A DNA stretch of 64,000 nucleotides from a bacterium (GCA_003245715.1 QKCJ01000005.1:62001-126000), one strand, 5' to 3'; counted from the first letter of the stretch, positions 7,509 through 17,501 are shown. Notes: generated by a model from the sequence alone, not told the origin. Numbers and translations are program-made.

Positions 7509-10382
7509 ATGAAGATAGAAAGCCTTAATATTACCGGTTTCGGAGCGTTGAGCGGGGAGTATGAATTTACTCCGGGGCTGAATATTATTTTAGGTGATAA
7601 CGAAGCCGGCAAGAGTACTTTGTCCTCCGCAATAATGGCGCTTCTCTATGGTACGCATCAGATTCGCGGCCAGAAGCGGCTTGCCCATGAAGATCATAAG
7701 CACTTCCGCCCCTTTTCGTCAAACAGTTATGCGCTGAGTGGTGTTATTGATATTGGCAAAAAGCGGCTTAATGTCTGGCGGGACTTTGGCAAGGATATCT
7801 TCCGGATTGTTGACCTTGCTGCCGGGAAGGATATCTCTTCTGAATATTCACGATCACCCAATGGTGATATACTGGGCCAGGTATTATTCGGTTTATCACG
7901 GACTGAATTTGAAAAGCTTTGTTTTATCCGGCAGGAAGACCTGACCAGAGTTTGGGATTTTTCTGAGTTTTCTGACTCGCTGTCGGCCTTATTCAGTTCC
8001 GAAGACGGGCAGGGTCAGACTATCGAGTCTGCAATTACCGCACTTAATCAGGCTCTGCTTAAATATCCGGGGCTAACCGGTTCATCCCGCATTAAAATTG
8101 AAACCGAAATAAAGAGAATCGAGACCCGACTTGCCGAAATTGATTCAGAGTTAAGGCAGCTTGAAGAAGACTGCGCGGGAACAGAGCAGTCCTTCGCCAA
8201 TATCGCTGACAAGGTTGCAAGAAACAATTCTTTGGTGCATGAGGTCGCGCAGTATGAGTATCTTGCAACCAGAGCCAGACATTCCGAGCTTAAGGACGTT
8301 GTCGGTAAACGCGAGCAGGCGCGCTTGCTGATTCATACGCTTAATGAGAAGATTGCCAAACTTGAAGAACTTGATGCGTTAGACCTTTCACAAATATCAC
8401 GTCTGACGGAACTTCTGACGATTAAACGAGACCGCGTTAATAAATTATCCGGCTATGAAAAAGAAATATCAGTAGCTTCGGCACGCCTTGATATTTTAAA
8501 ATCACGCCTTGAGGCCGTGGGTAGTATTGCGCAGCTCCCTGATGATATTCTGCGTGAGATCGAATTTTCCTCGCAGAATATTTCCGATATCCAGCGGCGT
8601 GAATCGTCTGCAGCTATCGACGCACAGAGCGCGGCGAGTGCCTTGAAGTCCGGGGGGCATGATCCTGAAAAAGTGGGTAAGGCTCTTGCCTGGTTTAATT
8701 CTCTCTCTGACGATGACAAGGAATTCTTGTCCGGCTACGAGCAACAACAGTCAACAATTGAGCTTGAACTTGCAAAGCTTAACTCTAAACGCAAAGAGAT
8801 TGAAAGTGCCAAGGATAATATTATCCACTTTCGTAAAGATACCGCTAAGTCAGCCAGGACTCATGTCCTTCTCTCTCTGCTTTTGTTTGTTATATCAATT
8901 GGAGCCTTTTTATTGCTGGGTATGCTCTGGTTTATGCTCTTGCCGCCAATCCTTTGTCTTGGGTGGGGTGCGTTTGGCTTTTATAAGGTTTTCACGGCTG
9001 CTTCACTAGAGGCGGATTCGCTGGATAAAATCAATGGTGATTTGACAATCCTTTTTGCTGCGGAAGACGAGCTTGACAGAAAACGGCGCGAAGTAAGTAC
9101 GGAATTTGATGGTTTGTCATCAGGTTTTATGACGTCAACAAATGAGGATGATCTTTCAAAATTTCTCCCGCTGTTCTCGAAGAATATTCCTGCAATTTCA
9201 AATTGGCTCAACACCAGAACACGGCTCAGTGAGTTGTCTGATAAGCGCCACGAAATTATCGGCGCAGTCAGGTCGAAGCTTTCTTCCTGCTCTGATATCA
9301 ATGTACCAGATTCTCTCGATCTTCGCTGGCTGGATCAGTTCGCCAGAGATCTTAAGGATGCGCTTATTGTGCAAAAACAGTTCCGCCAGACCGAGGACGA
9401 ACTGGCGCGTATCTCTGCATGCTCTTCTGAACTCCAGAGAGAATTGTCTCTGGTTAAGGATGAGCTTAAGTCGATTGCTGCAGCGGCGGCAATTGCTGAG
9501 GACATCTCAGACGAAGGTCTGCTTGAGCAATATAAAATCCGCAGCGATAATAAAGCGGAGTTGATGCGTTTACGCAGCGCTGATTTGCCACAGGCGATTA
9601 ATAATGCCGGCGACGAAACATCACTTAACGCCTTGAAAGCCGATATGGTCGCGCTTGAGAAGAGAAGCGAGATGATGCTTGGGAAGTATCCAGAGTTTGC
9701 TGGTCTTGAGCCGGATAAAGCGGTATCAGATTATGAGTTTCTCTGCAATTGCACCAGGCAGCACATGACTGACGACAGCGATGCGCTGAGTCACCTCGAG
9801 CGCGAGATGGCGCTTGAGATGAACCGTTTTCGTGAGGTTGCGCCTGGATTGTATATTGAAAAAGAAGAACTGGAGCAGGGGCTGCGCAAGGCTCAGGCTT
9901 TTGATAAGGCTATTGTCATTGCTGCCAGCAAGATGGAAGGCATCGCGTCTGAACTTCACGCCCGCTGGAGTCCGTTCCTTTCACAGGAGCTTAACGAGTT
10001 GGTGCGCCGCTTCAGTGATCGCTGGACACTTGATATTTCCCGTGATCTTCGCCTGACTGTTTGTGCGGCGGCGTCTGGAAATCTTATTGACGAGGATTCA
10101 ATTGGCATGTATCTTTCCTCAGGAATGCGCGAACAGGTTTACCTTTCTCTGCGCTCAATACTTGCCTGCAAACTTGGCAACGACCAACCCTACCCGCTTA
10201 TTATGGACGATCCATTTGTAAATGCCGATGACAAACGTTTTCTTGAGGGCATGGATTATATACTCAAGCTTTCAGAGAATAATCAGGTCTTTGTCTTCTC
10301 CTGCCATAACTCGCGACATCAGGAGCTGATAAAAAATGACCCCAGATTTTCCGGGGCCATCCTTGATTTTTTTTATAAATGA
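7509..10382 (+). CDS. YhaN-like SMC/Rad50-type AAA ATPase with membrane hairpin
   Basis: A 957-residue coiled-coil ATPase started at ATG 7509, where the ATPase fold begins. The N-terminal half-site has Walker A GDNEAGKST near residue 37. The C-terminal half-site has an ABC-like signature (SSGMREQVYLSLRSILA), a Walker B stretch PLIMDDPFVNADD and the switch region VFVFSCH. Between them are long coiled coils interrupted near residues 455-500 by two adjacent hydrophobic segments (LLLFVISIGAFLLL and a second one), as in Bacillus YhaN-type proteins. Family members often pair with an SbcD-like nuclease; none is next to it here. A role in DNA or membrane-associated maintenance is inference. It converges with the anti-sigma gene, with five bases between the stops. 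Confidence 0.8.
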   Translation: MKIESLNITGFGALSGEYEFTPGLNIILGDNEAGKSTLSSAIMALLYGTHQIRGQKRLAHEDHKHFRPFSSNSYALSGVIDIGKKRLNVWRDFGKDIFRIVDLAAGKDISSEYSRSPNGDILGQVLFGLSRTEFEKLCFIRQEDLTRVWDFSEFSDSLSALFSSEDGQGQTIESAITALNQALLKYPGLTGSSRIKIETEIKRIETRLAEIDSELRQLEEDCAGTEQSFANIADKVARNNSLVHEVAQYEYLATRARHSELKDVVGKREQARLLIHTLNEKIAKLEELDALDLSQISRLTELLTIKRDRVNKLSGYEKEISVASARLDILKSRLEAVGSIAQLPDDILREIEFSSQNISDIQRRESSAAIDAQSAASALKSGGHDPEKVGKALAWFNSLSDDDKEFLSGYEQQQSTIELELAKLNSKRKEIESAKDNIIHFRKDTAKSARTHVLLSLLLFVISIGAFLLLGMLWFMLLPPILCLGWGAFGFYKVFTAASLEADSLDKINGDLTILFAAEDELDRKRREVSTEFDGLSSGFMTSTNEDDLSKFLPLFSKNIPAISNWLNTRTRLSELSDKRHEIIGAVRSKLSSCSDINVPDSLDLRWLDQFARDLKDALIVQKQFRQTEDELARISACSSELQRELSLVKDELKSIAAAAAIAEDISDEGLLEQYKIRSDNKAELMRLRSADLPQAINNAGDETSLNALKADMVALEKRSEMMLGKYPEFAGLEPDKAVSDYEFLCNCTRQHMTDDSDALSHLEREMALEMNRFREVAPGLYIEKEELEQGLRKAQAFDKAIVIAASKMEGIASELHARWSPFLSQELNELVRRFSDRWTLDISRDLRLTVCAAASGNLIDEDSIGMYLSSGMREQVYLSLRSILACKLGNDQPYPLIMDDPFVNADDKRFLEGMDYILKLSENNQVFVFSCHNSRHQELIKNDPRFSGAILDFFYK

Positions 10383-10387
10383 TTTTT

Positions 10388-11239
10388 TCAGACCGCCCGA
10401 CCGGTCAGGTAATTCACGGTGTCTTTCAGAAAGCTGATAAGCTGACGTGAGAAATAATCCCAGCGGCTCTCGCTCCAGAATTCAAGATGGTTGTCCATAT
10501 CAATGATTCTGGTGTTGAGATCCGGATCAAGCCTGACACTGGCAAGCTCCGCCGGAATAACAACCCAGCCGTCTTTCACATCAACCCTGCGGCCAATGAC
10601 TTTATCGCCATCCCTGAAGGCTTTGATGCAGCCAAGCTCCGGTGAGTCAACAAGGGTCAGCTGTTTTTCGCTGCTATTAAATGACGAAATGTTATAAGAA
10701 ATTCCGTTTTTAGCCTTAACACCTTTTTGCTTGATAAAAGGTTTATCGTGGCGCATCAGCCACTGGGATGAACGTTCCTGCCGCTCAGGAATGAAATATT
10801 CATAACTATTGACAGTTTCTGAATATTGCGTGACATATTTCTTGGGTTCGCTCTTTGTGTTGTATACCAATACAACTATAGCAACCGCAGCGGCAACATG
10901 GACAAGCATCGACGCCGCAAAATACGGTGAACGCCTGAAGATGTTATAGATATTAAGCCAATGCACTTCATTTTTGCAGTGATTTTTTCTTTGTGAAGAT
11001 GCGGCGGTGGCTGAAGGCTGTTCTTTGAGTCTGGCCATGATTAAAGCGCGTTGATCCGTGATTTTAGGCAACGTATGAAGCGAATTTCTTACCGTTGAGG
11101 TAGCCTTGAGAAGCTGGTTGTATTTTAACTGACATTCACGACAATCAGTCAAGTGCTCCTGCAATTCAAGAGCCTTGTCACAGGTAAGTTCATTCTGTAT
11201 GAAGGCGACCAGATTCTCGCCAGTGTCTTTACAGTTCAT
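10388..11239 (-). CDS. Membrane anti-sigma factor with zinc-finger N-terminus
   Basis: The 283-residue protein starts at ATG 11239, five bases after AGGGG; a GTG six bases upstream is the alternative. The N-terminal anti-sigma zinc module shows the H-x3-C-x2-C signature in HLTDCRECQ, with an earlier Cys in MNCKD. A single membrane segment (about 107-127, HVAAAVAIVVLVYN region) separates this cytoplasmic domain from a periplasmic domain of about 150 residues with no family I recognise. It is encoded eight bases after the ECF sigma gene, so it almost certainly binds and restrains that sigma factor until an envelope signal acts on its outer domain. Confidence 0.82.
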   Translation of the reverse strand: MNCKDTGENLVAFIQNELTCDKALELQEHLTDCRECQLKYNQLLKATSTVRNSLHTLPKITDQRALIMARLKEQPSATAASSQRKNHCKNEVHWLNIYNIFRRSPYFAASMLVHVAAAVAIVVLVYNTKSEPKKYVTQYSETVNSYEYFIPERQERSSQWLMRHDKPFIKQKGVKAKNGISYNISSFNSSEKQLTLVDSPELGCIKAFRDGDKVIGRRVDVKDGWVVIPAELASVRLDPDLNTRIIDMDNHLEFWSESRWDYFSRQLISFLKDTVNYLTGRAV

Positions 11240-11247
11240 TGTCACCC

Positions 11248-11814
11248 CTATAGTAAACCCTTATCAAGCAATCCTTCGCGGATAGTATTAATGGCATTAA
11301 ATATCCTGCTTTTAACCGTCCCAACTGGTATTTGCAAAATTTCGGCGATCTCGTTGTATTTCAAGTCAAGTTCTTCCGAAAGTATCAGCGTATCGCGCTG
11401 CTTCTGCGGTAATTGGTTGATGAGTGTGCTTACCGCGCCATCAAGCTCAGACTTTTCCATATTTTCAGTTGGATTGAACTCAACTGGGGCAAAATAGGCG
11501 TCCTCTTCAAGCAGAACCCAATCACCCTGATTTCTTTTTTTTCGGATGTTGTCAATCCAGCAATTTCTCGCCACCTTGAATAAAAAAGTTGTGAATTTGG
11601 CCGTCTCACGGTATTTTTCAGCGTATCTATATATTTTTATAAATGTTTCCTGAACCAGATCCTCAGCAAGATCACTTTGAGCGCCTGAGCGTATGAAGAA
11701 ACCGAAGAGGGCGTTCTGATACCTTGTGATCAATTCAGCAAAAGCGCAATCATCGCCTTTGGCAGTCTCAAGCAGTAAATCAGCATCAGAAAAATCGCAA
11801 TAATCAATTCCCAT
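11248..11814 (-). CDS. ECF-family RNA polymerase sigma factor
   Basis: A 188-residue group 4 sigma factor. Region 2 is seen as DLAEDLVQETFIKIYRYA followed by the -10 recognition part around FLFKVARNCWIDNIRKKRN. Region 4 is LPQKQRDTLILSEELDLKYNEIAEILQIPVGTVKSRIF, a helix-turn-helix that reads the -35 element. The linker contains an acidic stretch (about 95-115). It is transcribed leftward together with its anti-sigma factor and diverges from the alpha-toroid protein gene at 11957. The targets are unknown; self-regulation is usual in this family but I could not identify a promoter for it. Confidence 0.93.
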   Translation of the reverse strand: MGIDYCDFSDADLLLETAKGDDCAFAELITRYQNALFGFFIRSGAQSDLAEDLVQETFIKIYRYAEKYRETAKFTTFLFKVARNCWIDNIRKKRNQGDWVLLEEDAYFAPVEFNPTENMEKSELDGAVSTLINQLPQKQRDTLILSEELDLKYNEIAEILQIPVGTVKSRIFNAINTIREGLLDKGLL

Positions 11815-11846
11815 ATATATTTATTAACGCTTTCTTGAAGTTTTAG

Positions 11847-11875
11847 TTCATAAAATTAGTTAAAAAGACTATAAT
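11847..11875 (+). promoter_or_regulatory. Possible sigma-70 promoter for the alpha-toroid protein gene
   Basis: TTCATA and TATAAT are spaced by 17 bases in the divergent region. The -10 box is perfect and the -35 box matches four of six. The predicted start leaves about 75 bases of leader before ATG 11957. Confidence 0.4.
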
Positions 11876-11956
11876 AGTTTTACGCAATTTATAATCCGGT
11901 TATAACAGACGATTATATGAATTTTCTGTCAGATTTTATGGCATAAGGTCGCTTTT

Positions 11957-13147
11957 ATGAAAAAAACACTAAAAATCATTGGCATTATTCTGGGTTTGGT
12001 CGTTCTGAGTGGTATTGCTGGTTATATCTGGTTTTCACAGAACTATATGATAGAGCAGGTCAATAAAGATAAATCTCTTCATTTTACATTAACCGGTGAT
12101 AAAACGCTCGATTCAATCGGCCGTGGGGTTGAATTTCTGACTTCAACGCAGAGTGATAGCGGAGCCTTTATCAGCGGAAGTTTGTCACCGAGCGTTGAGT
12201 TTACCGCTCTGGCCCTGCAAGCCGTCAGCAATTTGCCTGAAAAATTTCTCATTAAACAACCCCCAGAATATCGCTCAAAATTAGCAGCGGTAATCAGTCT
12301 TGGCCTTAATTACATTAAAAACAATGGTCTGAAAGCGGATGGCGGTATTTATACAAAATTACCGGGTTTTAATTTTGGCGTGTACGGAACGGCGGTCTCG
12401 CTGATGGCCATGCGAGATCTTGGTATAAACGAAACTGATCCACTCATTGTTTCTGCCCAGAAATATTTACTCAATGCACAGCACAAGGAAAAGGGGTTAT
12501 ATAAAAATGGTTTTGGCTATAACGATTCCTCACGGCCTGATCTGAGCAATACGGTAAACGCTCTTGAGGCTCTGCGGGCAAGTGGCCTTCCGGCGGATGA
12601 CCCGGCTTTGAAGGCGGCAGTGAGTTTTATTGAAAACTGCCAGAACCGTTCTGAATCAAATAAATCAGGTATCCCTCTGACTGACGACGGCGGTTTTTTT
12701 TATAAGCCGGATACGAGCCTGTCACGTGCAGACGCCAAGCTTCTTGATGGCAGAAAGGCTTATGCCAGTTATGGCGCTATGAGTTATGCAGGGCTAGTTT
12801 CATTTCTCTATGCCGACGTTGACAAGAACGACCCGCGAGTACAGTCCGCCTGGAAATGGATTCAGAATAATTATGACCTTGATTCAAATGTAAACCGTGG
12901 TCAGATGGGATTATTCTACTACTACCGGATCATGGCCAAAGCCCTTAATGAATATGGTCAGAAAACAATTATGACCAAGGACGGTAAAAGTCATGACTGG
13001 GCGCAGGAACTTTCGGCTAAACTTATTGAGGCACAAAGAGCTGATGGCAGCTGGCAGAACGGTAACTCTGCATTCCTCGAGGATAGCAAGGTTATGGTGA
13101 CGTCATTTGTTATAAGTATTTTAAAGATCTGTTATTCTGCCAAATAA
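11957..13147 (+). CDS. Membrane-anchored prenyltransferase/squalene-cyclase-repeat (alpha-toroid) protein
   Basis: A 396-residue protein with an N-terminal membrane anchor (about 5-26) and an outer domain of terpenoid-cyclase-type repeats. The repeats are seen as SGAFISG, GGIYTKLPGFNFGVYGTAVSLMAM, a segment around NTVNALEAL, GRKAYASYGAMSYAGLVSFLY and ADGSWQNG. The DxDD motif of squalene-hopene cyclases is absent, so it is unlikely to cyclise a terpene. Similar anchored toroid proteins are common as uncharacterised proteins in the Planctomycetes-Lentisphaerae group. It diverges from the ECF sigma operon and may respond to it. Its function is unknown; protein-protein or glycan binding is possible. 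Confidence 0.72.
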   Translation: MKKTLKIIGIILGLVVLSGIAGYIWFSQNYMIEQVNKDKSLHFTLTGDKTLDSIGRGVEFLTSTQSDSGAFISGSLSPSVEFTALALQAVSNLPEKFLIKQPPEYRSKLAAVISLGLNYIKNNGLKADGGIYTKLPGFNFGVYGTAVSLMAMRDLGINETDPLIVSAQKYLLNAQHKEKGLYKNGFGYNDSSRPDLSNTVNALEALRASGLPADDPALKAAVSFIENCQNRSESNKSGIPLTDDGGFFYKPDTSLSRADAKLLDGRKAYASYGAMSYAGLVSFLYADVDKNDPRVQSAWKWIQNNYDLDSNVNRGQMGLFYYYRIMAKALNEYGQKTIMTKDGKSHDWAQELSAKLIEAQRADGSWQNGNSAFLEDSKVMVTSFVISILKICYSAK

Positions 13148-13166
13148 AAACTCAGGCAAGTGGGAT

Positions 13167-15440
13167 TTATCGCAGGTTCTTGAGCGTTTTTTTCTCGCTG
13201 AAGATAACCCGTGTCAACAGATCGCATAATTCCTGCCGACTGTATGGCTTGCTGATGAAGCCAGAAAGTCCATTATCCATAAGTTCGTTGATACTTGCGT
13301 CCTTTGAGAAGCCGGAAGAGATAATAACCTTTACTTGCGGATTAAATTTTATCAATTCATAAAAACAGTCTTTGCCGTTCATCTCCGGCATAACCATATC
13401 AAGAATAATGGCATCAATTTTATCGCTATTTTCTTTGTAGACGTTAAGCCCCAACAGTCCGTTTTCAGCCACCATTGTGCTGTAACCGATGCTGGCAATC
13501 AAAGCTTCAGCCATTTTTCTCATAACCGGCTCATCATCAATTATCAGAATGCAACCTGTTTGCTGTGATTTGGATTTCGGTAATATGCGCTCAGATACTG
13601 CTGCTTCCATAATAACCGGAAAAAGCAGGCTGAAGGTTGTGCCGACTCCGACTTCACTTTTAACAGTAATTGCGCCCTTATGGTCTTTTACCGTTCCATA
13701 GACGGCAGAAAGTCCAAGCCCTGTACCTTTGCCAACATCTTTGGTTGTATAGAATGGCTCAAAAATCCTCTTGTATAAATCGTCGGCAATCCCAGTACCG
13801 GTATCTTCAAAACTGATTTTTATATACTTGCCAGGATTTAGTCTGAACTCACTTTCATTGCAGAAATCTTCATCAATGTTGATATTTTCACTGCAAATCC
13901 GAATCTCTCCACCCATTGGCATCGCATCCCGAGAGTTTGTCCCCATATTAAGGAATATATTCTGAAGCTGTGAAGGGTCACCGTAAATCATCGAATAATT
14001 GGCTTTATGGGCAAAATTAATTTTAATCCTTTTATCGATACTGTGTTGAAGTATGTCGACGGCATCCTTTATGCAATTATGAAGATTGGTTTTTACTGTG
14101 ACAAAGTTGTTTTTTCTGGCAAAGGCAAGAAGCTTGCTTGTAAGGTCTGCGGCTTTTGAAGATGCTTCATTGATTATTTCAACATATTTCTTCAGAGGGG
14201 AGCCTTGTGAGAGGCTGTTCTCCAATAGTTCCGCCGCGCCCCTGATTCCGCCAAGCATATTATTGAAATCATGCGCTACTCCTCCGGCAAGCTTTCCGAT
14301 TGAGTCCATCTTTGCGCTCTGTTGAAGCTTATCCTGCATGATTATCGCTTCTGAAACATCCCTTAAAACAACCACCACCCCAAGCTTTGTCCCATCTTCT
14401 GCGGTAATATAGGTGAAGGTCGTATTTATTATATGATTGGTATTATTCAGGTCCGAGAGAATAAGTCGTGAAGAAGGGGTATTCGAATTCAGTTCAAGCT
14501 CTGCAATGATTTCCGTAAAATTAGTACAGTATTTATCCTGCGTCTCTCTTTTTATTTTCAGTACGCTGCCAATATGAAGACCTATTGCTTTTTCACTCGA
14601 CCAACCGGTAAGGTTTTCGGCACTACGGTTAAAACGCTGAATGATACCGTAGGGATTGGTTGTTATTACAGCGTCACCGATCGATTCAAGCGTTATTCTG
14701 AGGTCTTGCTCCCTCTCCCTAAGCGCTTCTGTAAATTCCTGATTTTTTTGGGATGAATTAACGCTTTTCCAGGCCAGCCAGAAGAGTAAAATTGAGGCAA
14801 TGGAAGCGCTTATGCCGCCAACAATCAAAATGGATGACTTGAGAGCGGTTAGGTCATTTTGCATATCATCAAGATAGACCCCGGTACCGATTATCCAGTC
14901 CCACGGTTTAAAATACATGAAGTATGAGGTTTTCTTGACAATAAGCCCCGGGTTGTCTTTCCACTGCCATTGGTAGTCGACAAAGCCACCGCCTTTATGC
15001 ATTGCCGCGTTTTTCATTTTAACAAAAAGATCATAGCGGAGGTTCTCTGAGGGGGCGTTTATCTGCTCGATTGTCTGCGGGGTCATGTAGGGGTGCATGA
15101 TTATTGACGGCTTTGAGTCCATAAGCCAGAAATAATCTTTTTTCTCTTTGCCGTAACGCATCATTTTTATTCGCTGCATGGCAAAGTACTGGGCGTCTTT
15201 AAGTGTTCTTGTTCCTGCTTCTACTTCCTTCTGCCGGGAGACCAGCCCGCTGTAAACCGTCTCAACAAGGTTTTTGGCTGTTTCTCGTTTATCGTTGAAA
15301 TATCTCATCTCGACTGTTGGCAGAAGAACGCTGTAAATACCATACATAATCAGCAATAAAACCGCCAAAGCAGGTATTCCTGATATGGCAATTTGCGAAT
15401 AGATGCTGGTACTGGTGCTTTTTGTTTTTAAATTATTCAT
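13167..15440 (-). CDS. Hybrid sensor histidine kinase (Cache-PAS-HisKA-HATPase-REC)
   Basis: A 757-residue membrane sensor kinase. A membrane helix (about 17-40) leads to a periplasmic single Cache domain (about 45-190, with KKDYFWLMD and WDWIIGTGVYLDD), then a second helix (about 203-223). A PAS domain follows (about 243-365), then HisKA with phospho-acceptor His390 in GGVAHDFNN, and HATPase with N-box NMGTNSRDA, FEDTGTG and KGTGLGLS. The C-terminal receiver (about 628-745) has the acidic pair Asp635-Asp636 and phospho-acceptor Asp681. The Cache domain suggests a small organic ligand. It converges with the toroid gene and diverges from the HD-GYP gene; no separate response regulator is adjacent. 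Confidence 0.93.
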   Translation of the reverse strand: MNNLKTKSTSTSIYSQIAISGIPALAVLLLIMYGIYSVLLPTVEMRYFNDKRETAKNLVETVYSGLVSRQKEVEAGTRTLKDAQYFAMQRIKMMRYGKEKKDYFWLMDSKPSIIMHPYMTPQTIEQINAPSENLRYDLFVKMKNAAMHKGGGFVDYQWQWKDNPGLIVKKTSYFMYFKPWDWIIGTGVYLDDMQNDLTALKSSILIVGGISASIASILLFWLAWKSVNSSQKNQEFTEALREREQDLRITLESIGDAVITTNPYGIIQRFNRSAENLTGWSSEKAIGLHIGSVLKIKRETQDKYCTNFTEIIAELELNSNTPSSRLILSDLNNTNHIINTTFTYITAEDGTKLGVVVVLRDVSEAIIMQDKLQQSAKMDSIGKLAGGVAHDFNNMLGGIRGAAELLENSLSQGSPLKKYVEIINEASSKAADLTSKLLAFARKNNFVTVKTNLHNCIKDAVDILQHSIDKRIKINFAHKANYSMIYGDPSQLQNIFLNMGTNSRDAMPMGGEIRICSENINIDEDFCNESEFRLNPGKYIKISFEDTGTGIADDLYKRIFEPFYTTKDVGKGTGLGLSAVYGTVKDHKGAITVKSEVGVGTTFSLLFPVIMEAAVSERILPKSKSQQTGCILIIDDEPVMRKMAEALIASIGYSTMVAENGLLGLNVYKENSDKIDAIILDMVMPEMNGKDCFYELIKFNPQVKVIISSGFSKDASINELMDNGLSGFISKPYSRQELCDLLTRVIFSEKKTLKNLR

Positions 15441-15610
15441 ATATAACCTGCCGGATCTATTTATATAATACTTTTTTTCAAATTAAAAGAAAACAGATTT
15501 TTCACCTCACATATACTTAATTTATATGACCATAATTTTCTTGACGTAAAATATTCCTTCGGTTAGCGTTACTTTTATAAGCCTCTAAGCTGCTTGAAGG
15601 AGAGTATTGG

Positions 15611-17434
15611 ATGGGTAATGACGTACAGACAACACAGAAAAGTCTGCTGGGGCAATTTTCAAATTGCTTTTCTTTCTTCATCCATTTTCAGTTTCTCCGT
15701 ACCGTTTATAATAAAGCAATCCGCAAGACCCGTCCCCTGGCAATTCATCTTGAGAAAGATATCTTCCCCGAACTTAAAGAAACCGGACACAGATATATCC
15801 GGCTCTTCTGGAATGAGGGCGGGTGTGTAAAGTGGGAATCGGCCACCCGTGAACACATAATCAGTAATACCGAGTTTTTTCCCGAGATGTTTTCCGGACT
15901 CCCCGTAAATGAACTTATTCTCGACACGTCACTGGAAGCAAACCAGATTACAGACTTTATCGTTCTTGTTTTCAGCGCAATGGATAAGACGAATATTGAT
16001 TTGATTGTCGAGAAGAATTACTCTGCAATCAGCAACAGGGTTATTCTCGACATGCTTGAACCGGAGAAGGGGCACCACAAGTTCTGTATGAAGATATTTT
16101 TTGACCCCGGGAAGAAGATTATCAGGGTTGATTATTCATATTGCGAGCTTTTCTTCTCAAGTGTCATCAGCCGTTATCTGTCCAGAAGCAGTGAGGGCGA
16201 TCACCGGGATTTGTTTTATATAGCTCCACGGGCTGGTTTGTTCATCACCCTTCTTTTAATGTCGATCCTTCTTCTGTTTCTTGGCTTTGAGACACATAAG
16301 TTATTGCTTTCGCTGGCATTATCATTTCTTTTCGGGGGCGGTGTCTGGTATTTTTGGTACACTATCGGATCTTTACGCTATGATAATGAACATCGCGAAA
16401 GACTTCTTGCAGAATCTGCCCGTGAAATGCGCGCGTTATCATATTTTCCTGAGAATAATCCCAATATGGTTCTTAAGTTTTCCGCATCCGGCGAGCTTTT
16501 GTATTCAAACCCGGCGGCGGAGAAAGTTATCAAATCCGGTGAAATCAGCTTAGATGAGATCTTGCCTAAAGATTTTATGGATAAACTTTCAGAGATAATT
16601 TCAGGAAGCAGCGTTAAGTTTGAGTGGACCGAAACAATCCTGAGGGCAAGCTACCAATATACGATGGGAAAATTGGGTAATTTTGATGAAGTTGTAATTG
16701 TCGCTACCGATATTTCACATCTGATGGAGCTTGAGAATGAACTACGGATGCTCAATGCCGATCTCGAGAACAAGGTTATTGAACGTACAAAACAGCTCAA
16801 GGATACCCGGGATGTCACTATCCTGACCCTTTCAAGTCTCGCAGAAACCAGAGACCCTGAGACTGGTGCGCATATTGATAGAACCAGCGCCTATGTTAGG
16901 ATTTTAGCACAGGAACTCAGAAATATCGAGCCATATAAAACAGCGCTTGATTCTGATGAAACAATTGATCTGCTCTACCGCAGTGCGCCGCTTCATGATA
17001 TTGGCAAAGTTGGTATTCCTGACAGGATCCTCCAAAAACCGGGTAAACTTACCGCCGATGAATTCAAAATCATGATGTCGCACCCGATACTGGGCGGCGA
17101 TGCGCTGAAAAAAGCGGAAGATCTTCTCGGTGGTGATTCATTTTTACATTATGCTTTGGAAATTGCCTACACACACCATGAAAAATGGGACGGAAGCGGC
17201 TACCCTTATGGCCTTATGGGTGAGAATATTCCCATTTCAGGCAGATTAATGGCTCTGGCTGACGTTTACGACGCCCTTATCAGCAAACGCGTCTATAAAG
17301 AAGCTTTTTCACATGAAAAAGCCCGTGAAATCATAATTAATGGGCGCGGTACACATTTTGAACCAATAATTGTCGATACCTTCGTTGCCAATGAGGTCCA
17401 ATTCAAACAAATTGCGGAAAAATTTCAGGACTGA
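15611..17434 (+). CDS. HD-GYP domain protein with membrane helices and PAS-like domain
   Basis: A 607-residue protein, ATG 15611 with AAGGAGAG upstream. HD-GYP domains usually hydrolyse cyclic-di-GMP. The catalytic core (about 400-600) has HD at His462-Asp463 in HDIGKVGIP and the HHEKWDGSGYP motif from His522 to Pro532, so it looks active. Upstream are an N-terminal region of about 200 residues that I cannot assign, two membrane helices (about 212-255), a PAS-like region (about 285-380) and a short coiled coil. Together with the flanking hybrid kinase and chemoreceptor it forms a signalling block. The trigger is unknown. Confidence 0.88.
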   Translation: MGNDVQTTQKSLLGQFSNCFSFFIHFQFLRTVYNKAIRKTRPLAIHLEKDIFPELKETGHRYIRLFWNEGGCVKWESATREHIISNTEFFPEMFSGLPVNELILDTSLEANQITDFIVLVFSAMDKTNIDLIVEKNYSAISNRVILDMLEPEKGHHKFCMKIFFDPGKKIIRVDYSYCELFFSSVISRYLSRSSEGDHRDLFYIAPRAGLFITLLLMSILLLFLGFETHKLLLSLALSFLFGGGVWYFWYTIGSLRYDNEHRERLLAESAREMRALSYFPENNPNMVLKFSASGELLYSNPAAEKVIKSGEISLDEILPKDFMDKLSEIISGSSVKFEWTETILRASYQYTMGKLGNFDEVVIVATDISHLMELENELRMLNADLENKVIERTKQLKDTRDVTILTLSSLAETRDPETGAHIDRTSAYVRILAQELRNIEPYKTALDSDETIDLLYRSAPLHDIGKVGIPDRILQKPGKLTADEFKIMMSHPILGGDALKKAEDLLGGDSFLHYALEIAYTHHEKWDGSGYPYGLMGENIPISGRLMALADVYDALISKRVYKEAFSHEKAREIIINGRGTHFEPIIVDTFVANEVQFKQIAEKFQD

Positions 17435-17501
17435 CTATTTCTTCACATTTAACTCACAATTGCGTAATATGAATATTTTACTATTGTCTGGTTAAAATAA
17501 C

